Part shown: one piece after another, positions 31,523 to 40,850 of the stretch
Layout: each line of letters opens with the position of its first letter
Numbering within the stretch: position 1 is the first letter of the stretch
Assembly (NCBI GenBank): GCA_927911745.1
Contig: CAKMQF010000113.1
Location: 1-49,712, forward strand
DNA from: an uncultured Gemella sp.
GTDB taxonomy: Bacteria > Bacillota > Bacilli > Staphylococcales > Gemellaceae
Direction of reading: 5' to 3'
DNA: 49,712 nucleotides
Notes under the pieces: generated by a model
The model's input: the letters and a program-made list of their open reading frames with translations, nothing else
Told to the model about the DNA's origin: nothing
Database searches by the model: none
Made by a program: the position numbers and the translations under genes

Positions 31523-32353
31523 TTACCAGTTTTCACTTATAAATCTCAAACATTCTGGTAAATATTTAGCCCAACACTCTTCACTGTGTTCTCCATTAGC
31601 TACAACATTTAATTTCAACTCACTTGTAGATAAACCAGCATCAATTAGCTGACGATAATAATCTAAACTTGCATCAATATATAATTGTTTTAAGTTACCG
31701 TTTGCTAATTGCTTATCCGTATCATCACCTTCATTTGTTCCAACTTCAATATACACTCTTTGATCTGAAACTTTATGTTTCGAAATAAATCTATCAAATT
31801 CTGGTTTATTTAACCAATTTGCAGATGAGAATACTCCAAGACACCCTACGACATCTTTATGTTCTAAACCAATATATTGTGATATATTAGCACCTAAAGA
31901 ACTACCAATCATCGCTGTATATTCTCGTTGTGGTTTAGTACGATATGTACTATCTATGAATGGTTTAACTACATTTACAAAGAAATCAGCATACTCAGAA
32001 CCTAATCCTCCTAATGTCAAACCAAAATTTAATATTGGTAAACTTGAAAACTTCCAAGGTGCATATTCATTCATTCTTCCCTCATTATCATTATCAATCC
32101 CAACTATTATCATTTTTGGCATATCAGGATTTCTTTTTATTGCTGGTATCACTTTCCAAGAATGTCCACTAAATGATTCACCACTATAAAAAACATTTTG
32201 TCCATCATTCATATACACTACAGGATAGTGTTTATGTTCATCTTGAGCATAGCCTTTTGGTAAAAGAACTCTAATGCGACGATTTTTTCCCGTGTACGGC
32301 ACTTTTAACTCATGCTCTTTCATTTCTAAATAAAAATACGCATCTCTATTCAT
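31523..32353 (-). CDS. PF00756-type esterase (alpha/beta hydrolase)
   Basis: Intact 276-residue hydrolase of the enterochelin esterase/esterase D type. The oxyanion and core strand VVYMNDGQNVF lie near residue 45. The nucleophile elbow is MIGSSLGANISQY near 148. The acidic region is EVGTNEGDD, and the catalytic His is in NGEHSEECWAKYLP near the C-terminus. It is cytosolic (no signal peptide). First gene of the three-gene unit with a good promoter at 32389-32417 and ribosome binding site aaaagga. Siderophore-type or sugar-ester substrates are possible by family, but nothing here decides. Confidence 0.87.
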   Translation of the reverse strand: MNRDAYFYLEMKEHELKVPYTGKNRRIRVLLPKGYAQDEHKHYPVVYMNDGQNVFYSGESFSGHSWKVIPAIKRNPDMPKMIIVGIDNDNEGRMNEYAPWKFSSLPILNFGLTLGGLGSEYADFFVNVVKPFIDSTYRTKPQREYTAMIGSSLGANISQYIGLEHKDVVGCLGVFSSANWLNKPEFDRFISKHKVSDQRVYIEVGTNEGDDTDKQLANGNLKQLYIDASLDYYRQLIDAGLSTSELKLNVVANGEHSEECWAKYLPECLRFISENW

Positions 32354-32388
32354 TAATATTTTCCTTTTAATTTATTATTATAGCTATA

Positions 32389-32417
32389 ATTCTACCTTAT
32401 TTCTCTTATAAAATCAA
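32389..32417 (-). promoter_or_regulatory. Sigma-A promoter of the esterase/ATP-grasp operon
   Basis: Minus strand TTGATT (32412-32417), 17-base spacer, TAGAAT (32389-32394), about 36 bases before the first ATG. Confidence 0.7.
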
Positions 32418-32509
32418 TTAATTGAGTGTAATTTTTCATAATTTTTCTGAAAATTAATTATTATTGATTATTTATATACTAGTGTAATGTCCATAATCAA
32501 ATGATATAC

Positions 32510-32542
32510 AAAAAAAAAACGAATTACCATATGGTAATCCGT
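32510..32542 (-). terminator. Terminator of the dlt operon
   Basis: Hairpin acgaattaccat/atggtaatccgt with one mismatch (32519-32542), followed on the minus strand by about ten T. It lies 135 bases beyond the dltD stop, leaving a sizeable 3-prime segment. Confidence 0.85.
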
Positions 32543-32594
32543 TCCCCTATACTAAAATTCACTATATACATACTCTTGGACATTTGAAAATCCG

Positions 32595-32676
32595 TTAAAA
32601 ACAATATATTATTATTCCCATTATTACTATATAAAAGAATAATACCCATAGTGTTAATTTTTGTTTATAGCTTAAT
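32595..32676 (-). other. Open segment after dltD encoding a possible membrane helix
   Basis: In the frame shifted from the dltD stop, the minus strand reads LKSKLSYKQKLTLWVLFFYI and then VIMGIIIYCF before a stop at 32595. It is a basic stretch plus one membrane helix. It has no ATG, GTG or TTG start with a ribosome binding site. Either dltD continues into it through a run-length error at LKK, or it is a remnant or noncanonical small ORF. Confidence 0.3.
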
Positions 32677-33844
32677 TTACTTTTTAAGTTTGTAAAGATC
32701 TCTTTCAAAATCAATCCATCCTCTCCAACCTAGATGCATCGCATCATACATATAATAGTCTTCATATTCTTTACTTGAATAATCCATTACCTCTATATTA
32801 TTATTTTTAGCAATTTCTTTTAATTTATTGTAGGCAACTTGTCTCTTTTCACTACCTATTCCAGTATAGTCACTCCATTTCCCGTGAGCAGGAAGAATTG
32901 CAAACTTGATATTCAACTTCAAGTCCTTAACAATAGATAATAGTATATCTAAGTCTTCGTATTCTTTAGAATCATCATACTTTGTATTCTTTGAACTATC
33001 TTTTAGTTGATTATACTTAACTCTTATGTATTTGTCATAATATGTATTATCTATTTGATAATCATTGTTATTAGTTCTTTCTTTAGCTTCCTCAGCTACT
33101 TTTTTATCTAATTCTTCCCAATTATAATCAGGTGTCTTTTCTCCACTAACCGGATAGTTTTCTTTACCTTTATTTTTATAAAAGTTTAATTTATTTTTTA
33201 AAACATAAAAGTAATTATCAAGTTTTATAAACTCTCCTGTAAATTTATTACCTTTACCTTCTAAAAAATAACGTTTATAGCTTTTATACTTTTTATTCAA
33301 TTCCTTATTTGTAGATGAAAGTTCTATAACCCTATTAATAAATTTCTCTTTGGTTTCTCTACTAATATTTTCATTTTTCATAGTATTATAGACATGCTCA
33401 CTAGAAATCCTAGATAGAAATGCATCTTTTAAAATACCATTCTTATTATCAAACCACTGAATAGATTGAATCATTACTATTTCATTATTCTTTACATCAT
33501 TCCCTATAGATCCAATAGTAGCCGCATGTATAATATTTTGAGAGTTCCCTACCCCTACTTGCATTATATTAAAATCATCGTAATTAAATATTTTCTTTGG
33601 ATGATAATTTTCGTTAATTGTTGTAGTTAACTCTGATGAACCTAACAGTAACAAAGTTCTTGGTGTCATATTTTCAACTATGATATCTCTACTTTTGTAC
33701 TTTTCAAAAGAGGTACTGTATCTAACACTATTATCGTTCGACTTATAGTAAGTTTGTACCTTCTTTAAGAGGGTCACATCTAAAATTACAAGTGTAATTA
33801 ATACCAATACTATTGATATTAAAAAATGCTTTTAATCTTATCAT
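32677..33844 (-). CDS. dltD: D-alanyl-lipoteichoic acid biosynthesis protein DltD (frameshifted near its start)
   Basis: Membrane-anchored extracytoplasmic protein that helps move D-alanine onto teichoic acids. The N-terminal helix is about residues 4-26 (LISIVLVLITLVILDVTLL). SGNH-like motifs are LLLGSSELTT (nucleophile Ser) and the C-terminal YDAMHLGWRGW (Asp-x-x-His). About 389 residues. The frame breaks in a six-T run near 33822; five would give MIRLKAFLISIVLV from the ATG at 33844, four bases after dltC, with ggaaat before it. A following open segment (32595-32676) could extend the C-terminus by a helix if the stop is also a run-length artefact. Confidence 0.92.
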
Positions 33845-33848
33845 GCTA

Positions 33849-34082
33849 TTATTTCCTATTTTCTATATATGAAATTACCTTGTTTGGGGTATCGATTTCT
33901 TCATATGTTACTTCTGTTGGAGCTATGCTTAATCCGAAAATTTCTTCGATTTTTACTAACATTTCTACAAAAGCTAATGAGTCCATCAACCCTTCTTCTT
34001 TCATGTTTATGTCTAAATCTTCTCTTACTACTTCATCTTCACAGATTTCTTCTAACATTTCTAATACTTGTTCTTTTATCAT
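33849..34082 (-). CDS. dltC: D-alanine carrier protein DltC
   Basis: Acyl-carrier-like protein of 77 residues that holds activated D-alanine as a thioester on 4-phosphopantetheine. The attachment site is Ser in EGLMDSLAFVEML (about residue 35). It is highly acidic, as expected. The frame is intact with taggag before the ATG. It sits in the usual dltA-B-C-D order, between dltB (21 bases) and dltD (4 bases). Confidence 0.95.
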   Translation of the reverse strand: MIKEQVLEMLEEICEDEVVREDLDINMKEEGLMDSLAFVEMLVKIEEIFGLSIAPTEVTYEEIDTPNKVISYIENRK

Positions 34083-34103
34083 CCTTGTTCTCCTAACTCT
34101 ATA

Positions 34104-35262
34104 TTATTTTTTTAGTACATGGCTTATTAGTTTATATGGTTCTCCCGAGAAGATATATAAACCTATTATTACTAAGTTGATCGTTATGAACCAACTAAGT
34201 ACTTTGTACCATGTTTCGTTTTTATTCTTTTTGTAAAACTTACTTTTCTTCTGATAGTATTCAAATCCTGCCATCAGTATTCCATGGTAGAATCCATATA
34301 CTATATAGCTTATTGTTAAGCCGTGCCAAAATCCCATAAGAACCATGTTTACCATATAGGCATACATTGCTGTATTAAGTCTTTTCTTAAATCTTTTTTT
34401 TCTTTGTTGCTTCCATAAAGACTCTTGAGAATACGAAGTCTCTAAGCCACGTTGATAGTGTTATGTGCCATCTATTCCAGAAGTCTTTTATGTCTATACT
34501 TAGGAATGGTTTGTTGAAGTTCATCGGTGTTCTTATTCCTAAGATGTTACTACTACCTACTGCCATTAAACTGTATCCTGCAAAGTCAAAAAATAAGTAC
34601 AATGTATATAGGTACATGTATTTTAATGAATAAACAAATGTCCCATGGTTTGTTAAACCTACTAAGTAGTGGTAACTTAATGTTGAGAATACTATTTTAT
34701 ATAGTAATCCCAATATTAGTCTGTAGACTCCTTCTCCAGCTAATTCTAAGTACTCTGTCCTCGGCATTCTTTCTTTTATTTCGCCCATAAACCTTCTACT
34801 TCTGTCTATCGGTCCTGCGCTAACTGTTGGGAAGAATAGTAGGAATTGTACATATTCTACAGCACTGATTTTTTCTTTTATTAAACCATCTGATATTTCT
34901 ATCATAATTTGTATTGTCTTAAATGACATATATGATATTCCTATAAAGGCTAATAGGTGTAAATGTGTAGTTGCGAATACTTTGTTTATTACTAGTGGTA
35001 ATATTGATAGTATTACTAATATTTTTAAGTGTTTTTTACTTTCTGTTTTTTGGGCTATTAGTACTAATATGTATTCAAATAGAATAAATCCTACTAGGTA
35101 AGATAACATTGTGATACTTTTACCATATATTACTACGGCAAATATTACTGATAATGCCAATATATAATATTCTATTTTTTTACCTAGATAGTTTATTATA
35201 AAGCCTATGATTAGTGCTATAGCTAAGAATAAGAAAAATTCATTTCCGTCAAAGTAGTTCAT
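34104..35262 (-). CDS. dltB: D-alanyl transfer MBOAT protein DltB (frameshifted)
   Basis: Polytopic MBOAT-family acyltransferase that moves D-alanine across the membrane from DltC. Hydrophobic segments run through the length. MBOAT features include FFPTVSAGPIDRSRRF, DFWNRWHITLSTWLRDFVFSRV, and the catalytic His in MVLMGFWHGLTISYIVYGFYHG. The open frame stops at 34387 after ATKKKKI. An eight-A run near 34398 should be seven, giving KKKRFKKRLNTAMYAYMVNM and an end at 34104; total about 386 residues. Its start lies one base after the dltA stop, so translation is coupled. Confidence 0.95.
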
Positions 35263-35263
35263 T

Positions 35264-36766
35264 CTATACTAACTCCTTTAACTTTTTCTTATCTATTTTA
35301 CCGTTATTGTTTAGTGGCATTTCTTCTAAGAATACTATTTTTTTCGGTATCATATATTCTGGCACTAATTTTTTTAGTTCTTGTTTTATTTGTTTTGTTA
35401 CTTCGAAGCGTTTTTCTATTTTTTCGTTATATACTACAAATGATGTCAATGCTTTTACTTTTCCATCTTCATAGCTTGGCACTGTCGCTGCTTGACGTAT
35501 TTTTTTATTTTTTAGTAGATTGTTATCTATGTCTTCGAGTTCTATTCTGTGCCCATGTAGTTTTACTTGGAAGTCTATGCGTCCTTCACAAAATAGCATA
35601 CCGTCTTTGAAGTACCCCAAGTCTCCTGTTAGGTAACTTCTTTCTTCTTTTCCATCTACCTCTCCTATACCAAATTTTTCATTTGTTATAGCGTCATTTT
35701 TTAAAGTATCCTTTTGCGACTGTGTTCCTGTGATTACTATTTCACCTTTATTTTCTTCATCTGGATTTGCTAGGTGTACTTTTGTACCCCATTTTATTTC
35801 TCCTACCGGTAGGTTCTCATAGTATTTTTTATTCACTTCTTTTGTTATTTCTACCCATGTGACCATTACTGTTGATTCTGTTGGTCCATATGTATTTATT
35901 ACCTGTGCATCTTCAAAGTTTTTATGAATTTTTTCTACTGTTGTGCTGAATAGTTTTTCTCCACAAAAGACGAATTGTTTCACCTTCGGCATTAGACTTT
36001 GATTGAAGTTTTTATCTATGAAACACATTTCTATAAATGATGGTGTTGAGATCCATATTGTTGCATTTGATTTATTCAGTTCTTCAAACATTACTTTGAA
36101 ATTCTCTTGGTGTTTTTTATCTATTTGTACTAAAGAGGCTCCTAGATAAATACTCGGCCATAATGACATTACCGATAGATCAAATGAGAACGGTGGATGT
36201 CCTAAGAACACTAATTCTTCTTTTTCATCATAGTATCCTGTGTACCAGTGTAAGAAGTTATTTAAATTATTGTATGTAATACATACTCCTTTTGGTTTTC
36301 CTGTACTTCCTGATGTGAAAATTATATAGAATATATCTTCATCTTTTACGTAGTTTTCTTTTGAAATAGCGTTTTGAGTACTTGAGATTATTTCTTTAGC
36401 TGATTTAACATCTAGCATTTCTCTAGATAGTTCTATTTCTTCTGTGACTAGTACTACTTTTGAGTCTGTTGTTTCTACTATTTCTTCTACTCTTTCTTTC
36501 GGTGTATTTATATCTACTGGGCAGAATGCTCTTCCTGATTTTACACACGCTAAAAAGTACACTAACATAAATGGATGTTTATGTCCGTACACTACTATAG
36601 GATTTTTGTCTTCACCTAGTTTTTCTTCAAAATAAGACGCAAGTCTATCTGAATACTCTATTAAATTTTTATATGTTAAGTTTTCATTCTGATATATATT
36701 ATTAATATATACTTCTTTAGAACTATTTTTAAACTGTTCTAGTTTTTCAAAAAAAGTTAATTTCAT
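35264..36766 (-). CDS. dltA: D-alanine--D-alanyl carrier protein ligase DltA
   Basis: Adenylate-forming enzyme that activates D-alanine and loads it on DltC; first gene of the operon. Intact, 500 residues. Motifs: FTSGSTGKPKGV near 149 (P-loop A3), HPPFSFDLSVMSLWP (substrate pocket), NTYGPTESTV near 291 (A5), YLTGDLGY near 380 (A7), GRIDFQVKLHGHRIELEDID near 392 (A8), and the catalytic Lys in NNNGKIDKKKL near the C-terminus (A10). The product decreases cell-envelope negative charge and supports resistance to cationic peptides. No dltX-like ORF was found between the promoter region and dltA. Confidence 0.97.
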   Translation of the reverse strand: MKLTFFEKLEQFKNSSKEVYINNIYQNENLTYKNLIEYSDRLASYFEEKLGEDKNPIVVYGHKHPFMLVYFLACVKSGRAFCPVDINTPKERVEEIVETTDSKVVLVTEEIELSREMLDVKSAKEIISSTQNAISKENYVKDEDIFYIIFTSGSTGKPKGVCITYNNLNNFLHWYTGYYDEKEELVFLGHPPFSFDLSVMSLWPSIYLGASLVQIDKKHQENFKVMFEELNKSNATIWISTPSFIEMCFIDKNFNQSLMPKVKQFVFCGEKLFSTTVEKIHKNFEDAQVINTYGPTESTVMVTWVEITKEVNKKYYENLPVGEIKWGTKVHLANPDEENKGEIVITGTQSQKDTLKNDAITNEKFGIGEVDGKEERSYLTGDLGYFKDGMLFCEGRIDFQVKLHGHRIELEDIDNNLLKNKKIRQAATVPSYEDGKVKALTSFVVYNEKIEKRFEVTKQIKQELKKLVPEYMIPKKIVFLEEMPLNNNGKIDKKKLKELV

Positions 36767-36801
36767 ATTTATTTTATCCTTGCCTCTATATCTATTCTTT
36801 A

Positions 36802-36841
36802 TCGACTTTTAATTTTACATCACTATATATCAAAAAGTCGA
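36802..36841. promoter_or_regulatory. Inverted repeat in the dlt leader
   Basis: tcgactttt (36802-36810) and its reverse complement aaaagtcga (36833-36841) flank 22 bases in the region just upstream of dltA, next to a tataat (36842-36847 on the minus strand). It may be a leader hairpin or an operator for a two-component regulator; neither is shown. Confidence 0.4.
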
Positions 36842-36903
36842 CATTATACTCCTTATATTATTATAATATAAAACTTAAAAAATGTGATTAAAAAATAGAA
36901 AAA

Positions 36904-36957
36904 ATTATAAAAAAAATTGATTTATTGCTTTTATTTTCAAAACAACAAATCAATTTT
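36904..36957 (-). terminator. Terminator of the sbcD-sbcC-addB operon
   Basis: Stem aaaattgattt-tt with aa-aaatcaatttt (36913-36957, one mismatch), 24 bases after the addB stop, followed on the minus strand by eight T. Confidence 0.82.
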
Positions 36958-36980
36958 CATAAGATTTTTCTAAAATCGGA

Positions 36981-39900
36981 TTATTTCAGGTCATTAAGTA
37001 ACTTTTCTTTTAAATCTTTTGGTTTGAGCTCTACCTTCTCTTTATAACTAAGTCGTGTATCACTATTACTTGCAAAGTTAAATAAAGTTCCCTTCTCAGC
37101 AGAATATTGATTTTCAACCTCATAGTTAGATAAATCGAAATCAAATACAAAGATTTTTTCTATAAGTATCATTATATTTTCAAGATTTTTATTAACTAAT
37201 TTTTCAAGTTCAGGACTTGTAAATGCTTTATGACTATCTGCCCCATGAATTTTCTTAGCTTTTGTAGTTCTAATATACATAATTTCGGGAGCTTTTTCAT
37301 AAAATTCATCATCTAATATTAAATCACTATTGCTAAACCTCTTAATCTATAGGTCTTTAAATCTTTACCTAACTTGGCTATTTCTCTATAAAATATCCCT
37401 AATATATCTTCTGAATTTCTGTCAAACATCAGTTCACATGCCAATGCATAAGTTAAAATCTGAGAAATAAACCCTAATTCTAAACTATCTAAAGAAAAAT
37501 CACTTTGACTACTCTTATAATCAATTATTGAAATATTCTTTCCATTAACGTCTACTCTGTCAATTACCCCTGTGAATTTAATAGGTGGTATATTGTATTT
37601 TTGTTTCAGTTCTTTTTTATTAACTTCCCCAGTTTTGACATTTTCACATGTAATAACATTGTCTACTATTTCCAGAGTAAATGGTCTTTCTAAGAACGTT
37701 GGCATAAACTTCGTTAAAGCAAAGTATTTTATTTCTATTGCTATAGCTACTTCAAGTCTCATAATCATATTATTTAAAATATATTTATGAGTATTTAACA
37801 ATTCTATTAACTTCAATGTTTCTAATATATCTTTATTATTACTAGAATAAATAACCTCATTCAAGATCTCTTTAATATTAAATCTCTTTGTAATATCTTC
37901 ATCTTTTAGCACGTCTATATCAAACTTGCTTCCGCAATCAGCTATAAAATTAGTAATTTTTTCTTCTGACATTACTGCGTGGAAGAATTTTCCAGTAACA
38001 AGATTATCAATATCAATATCCCTTTCTTCTACTATTCCAAGTACTCGTTTAACAAAGAATTGATATGGATTCCTTTCGAAATCAGAAATTTTAGAAATAC
38101 TAAACTTAGAAAAACTTTCTTTCTTAACTTCTAAAAATTCGTCTATATATTCTGAACTAAGATGAAACTTATAATCCCTGATTATTTTAGATAAATAATT
38201 TTTAATACTAGTATCATTAGTGAAAAATACTCGGTCATTTAATTCATCAAGAACTTCGTAATTCTCATAACTTTCATGTTCTGAAGTAAGGTGATACTGC
38301 TCTAAAAACTTAATCATAAGTTCAACTAAAACCTCAACTTCTTTTGTCTTACTATCTTTCACTTCCATAAATCTACGGTAAATTTTTGCGAATAAATAAT
38401 TAAATTCCTTAGTTGAAACTATCTCTGAAACATTTTCTAATAGTAATTATAGTCAGCAATAGAAAACTCTAAGATTTTTGAAGTTTGCTTTTCTTCTAAT
38501 TCTGGGAATAAAGATCTCACTGTATTTAAGTATGGAGATGCAAAATTTTCTTTAAAACTCTTATCAATTAAACTATAACTTATATATGTTTTCTCTTGAG
38601 CTCTTGTCATAGCAATGTAAGCTACGAACTCTTCATCAATAAGTGCCGCTTCTTTTGTCGGTGATAAAAAGATATCATCATTTATTAATCTTTCTTTATC
38701 TTTATCGTCTATTAATCCTGAACTTTTAGATACTGGCAATACATCTTTGTTGAATCCCATAACGAAGATAACTTTTTTATTTTCAACTTTTGCTAAATCC
38801 ATAGTAGACATAATGATAGAATTATTTATTTCTGGTATTGAACGATACTTAATAGATGTTAATCCAGTATTAAATAGAGATACGAATTTTTTATATTCAA
38901 ACTTTTCACTACCAAAATTCTCATTTATATCATTAATATATTCGAGAATTTTTTTATAAACTTGTCTATCTATACTATCAATTTTTAACTCTTCTATATT
39001 ATCATACTCACCATCTTCTTTATCAAGATACATTTTAATCTTAGAATGATCAAAAACATCTACTAATTTTTTTATATATCTTTTAGCTTGAAGATTATTC
39101 TTAGCTGAGACTTCTGAAACCTTATTAATAAGTTCTAATAAAACTTGTCTACAAATTTCAAGCTGTTCAGAATCATACTTCCCTGTCTTTTCAATAAAGT
39201 AATCTTTTAAAATATCACTATGCGTATTTACCAATTTTTCATTTAATATATTTTCAAGATCGTCTATTGAAATTATCCTAACTTTTTCTAATAAATTGTT
39301 GTATCCATATTTTCTTCCAAGATTTTTTACTAAATAACTAGTTGTAAATTTATCCTTTATTACTGTTTCATCTAACTCTGCAATATCTTTTTCTAGTTGT
39401 TTTTCATCAATATTTGAATCTCCTAGTAAAACATGTGCAATAACCTTTTGGCGATATATGTTCTCAAAATTCGTTAATCTAGTTTTTAACAGATTTAATA
39501 ATCTAGTTTTAAAACTACCTTCATCAAAATATAATGTTTCTTGTATAAACTTAACTAAACGGTGATTACTAGTTTCAATATTTTTATCTAAATGAACGTC
39601 TAAATTGTAATCTTTAAAAATATTCAAATAATTTTCGTATGTATTATCACGATAAAGAATTGCTATCTCATTTTGGTTAATATTGTTATGATTTAGTTTC
39701 ACAATCTCACGAGCAATTTGTTTAACTTCCAACTCCTTATTTTTCGCACACATAATTTCAATACTATCATCAATCTCATGCTGTGCTGTGAAGTTTTTAT
39801 AGTATTTATCAGCAAGAATATCATTAGAAACACCATTAAAACGTCCTTTATAAGTTTCCAGTTCTTCATATTCCTCTACTTTATTATCTTTTATTTTAAA

Positions 39901-40824
39901 TTTCAGTGTATTTACTTCTTCTTTTTTTACAAAGGCTACTACAGAAAAATTCACATCATTATTATTTTTCACTATTTCATTCATACTAGCAACAATTTCA
40001 TGAGATTTTCTAAAAATATCAAGCTTATATTTCTCTTTACTATATAAATCAGATAGATAAAAGTCATTATATTTCATCTTCTCTAGTTCATAACCTTGAA
40101 CAAGTTGTGATAAATCAAAATTAAAATATCTATTTGCATCACTTATGACACTTATTATTAACTTTTTAGACTTCTGAGCAAGTTTCTCGATGTAATAATA
40201 CTCCTGTGCTGTAAAGTTATAATAAGCATCCACATAAAAAATATAATCACTTAAATCAGTGTATTCCATGTACAAAAGCAATTCGCTTATATAATCTACT
40301 TTATCAAAAGAACCTTGTTCTTTTAATAACCTCGAATATTCAACATATATTTCTAAAATAGATTCCAATTTTTCTCTATGACTACTATCTAGAAGAGTAT
40401 TTTTCTCTAAATACTCTTCTAATACATTAATACTTACGTTATACTCTTTTAATTCATTTATTATTTCTTCTACAACTTCTATAAAATTAACATCTTGTAA
40501 AATTCTTTTTACTAAAAAATTCTCACTATTTTCTAGATTTTTTGCAGCTTTATAGAAATAAAATGGTTTAATATTATCTCCTAGCCTACTAAGATTATCC
40601 ATTCCCAATTGTTTTGATAATCTTCTAGTTAGGCTTGAGAAATTCATAACATCGATATTAAAAGTACCACCGAACTTATCACATAACATTTTTTCAAAAT
40701 TAAAACTATTCTGTTCTGGAGTTAATACAATTATTTTTTGATTATCTCTATTTAACTCAATATCATTTAATATGTAGTTCGTTTTGCCTACACCACTTGG
40801 ACCGATTAATAATTCTAAGTTCAT
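36981..40824 (-). CDS. addB: ATP-dependent helicase/deoxyribonuclease subunit B (AddB/RexB; two frame disruptions)
   Basis: Subunit of the AddAB/RexAB double-strand-break resection enzyme. The start MNLELLIGPSGVGKTNYIL gives a Walker A motif. A degenerate UvrD-like core follows (IIMSTMDLAKVENKKVIFVMG, AYIAMTRAQEKTYISYS). The C-terminal RecB-type nuclease has FFHAVM, FTGVIDRVDV and IIDYKSSQ. No C-terminal Cys cluster is visible, so it resembles streptococcal RexB rather than the iron-sulfur AddB of Bacillus. The frame breaks near 38445 (one T short, YYLENVSEI) and near 37331 (one A short before SDLILDDEF). About 1,280 residues, rather long. Ribosome binding site aaaggag. addA is not next to it. 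Confidence 0.9.
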
Positions 40825-40850
40825 GTTTTCTCCTTTCTTTTTATATTACT

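Noticed and set aside
36767..36860. Tiny ORF ATG-TCG-ACT-TTT-TGA before dltA as a leader peptide or dltX
   Set aside because: Only four codons with no DltX features; restoring a frame by one base still hits a stop within a few codons.
39718..40047. 109-codon plus-strand open frame inside addB
   Set aside because: Phe/Ile-rich translation of the complement of a Lys/Asn-rich gene, without a ribosome binding site; a shadow frame.
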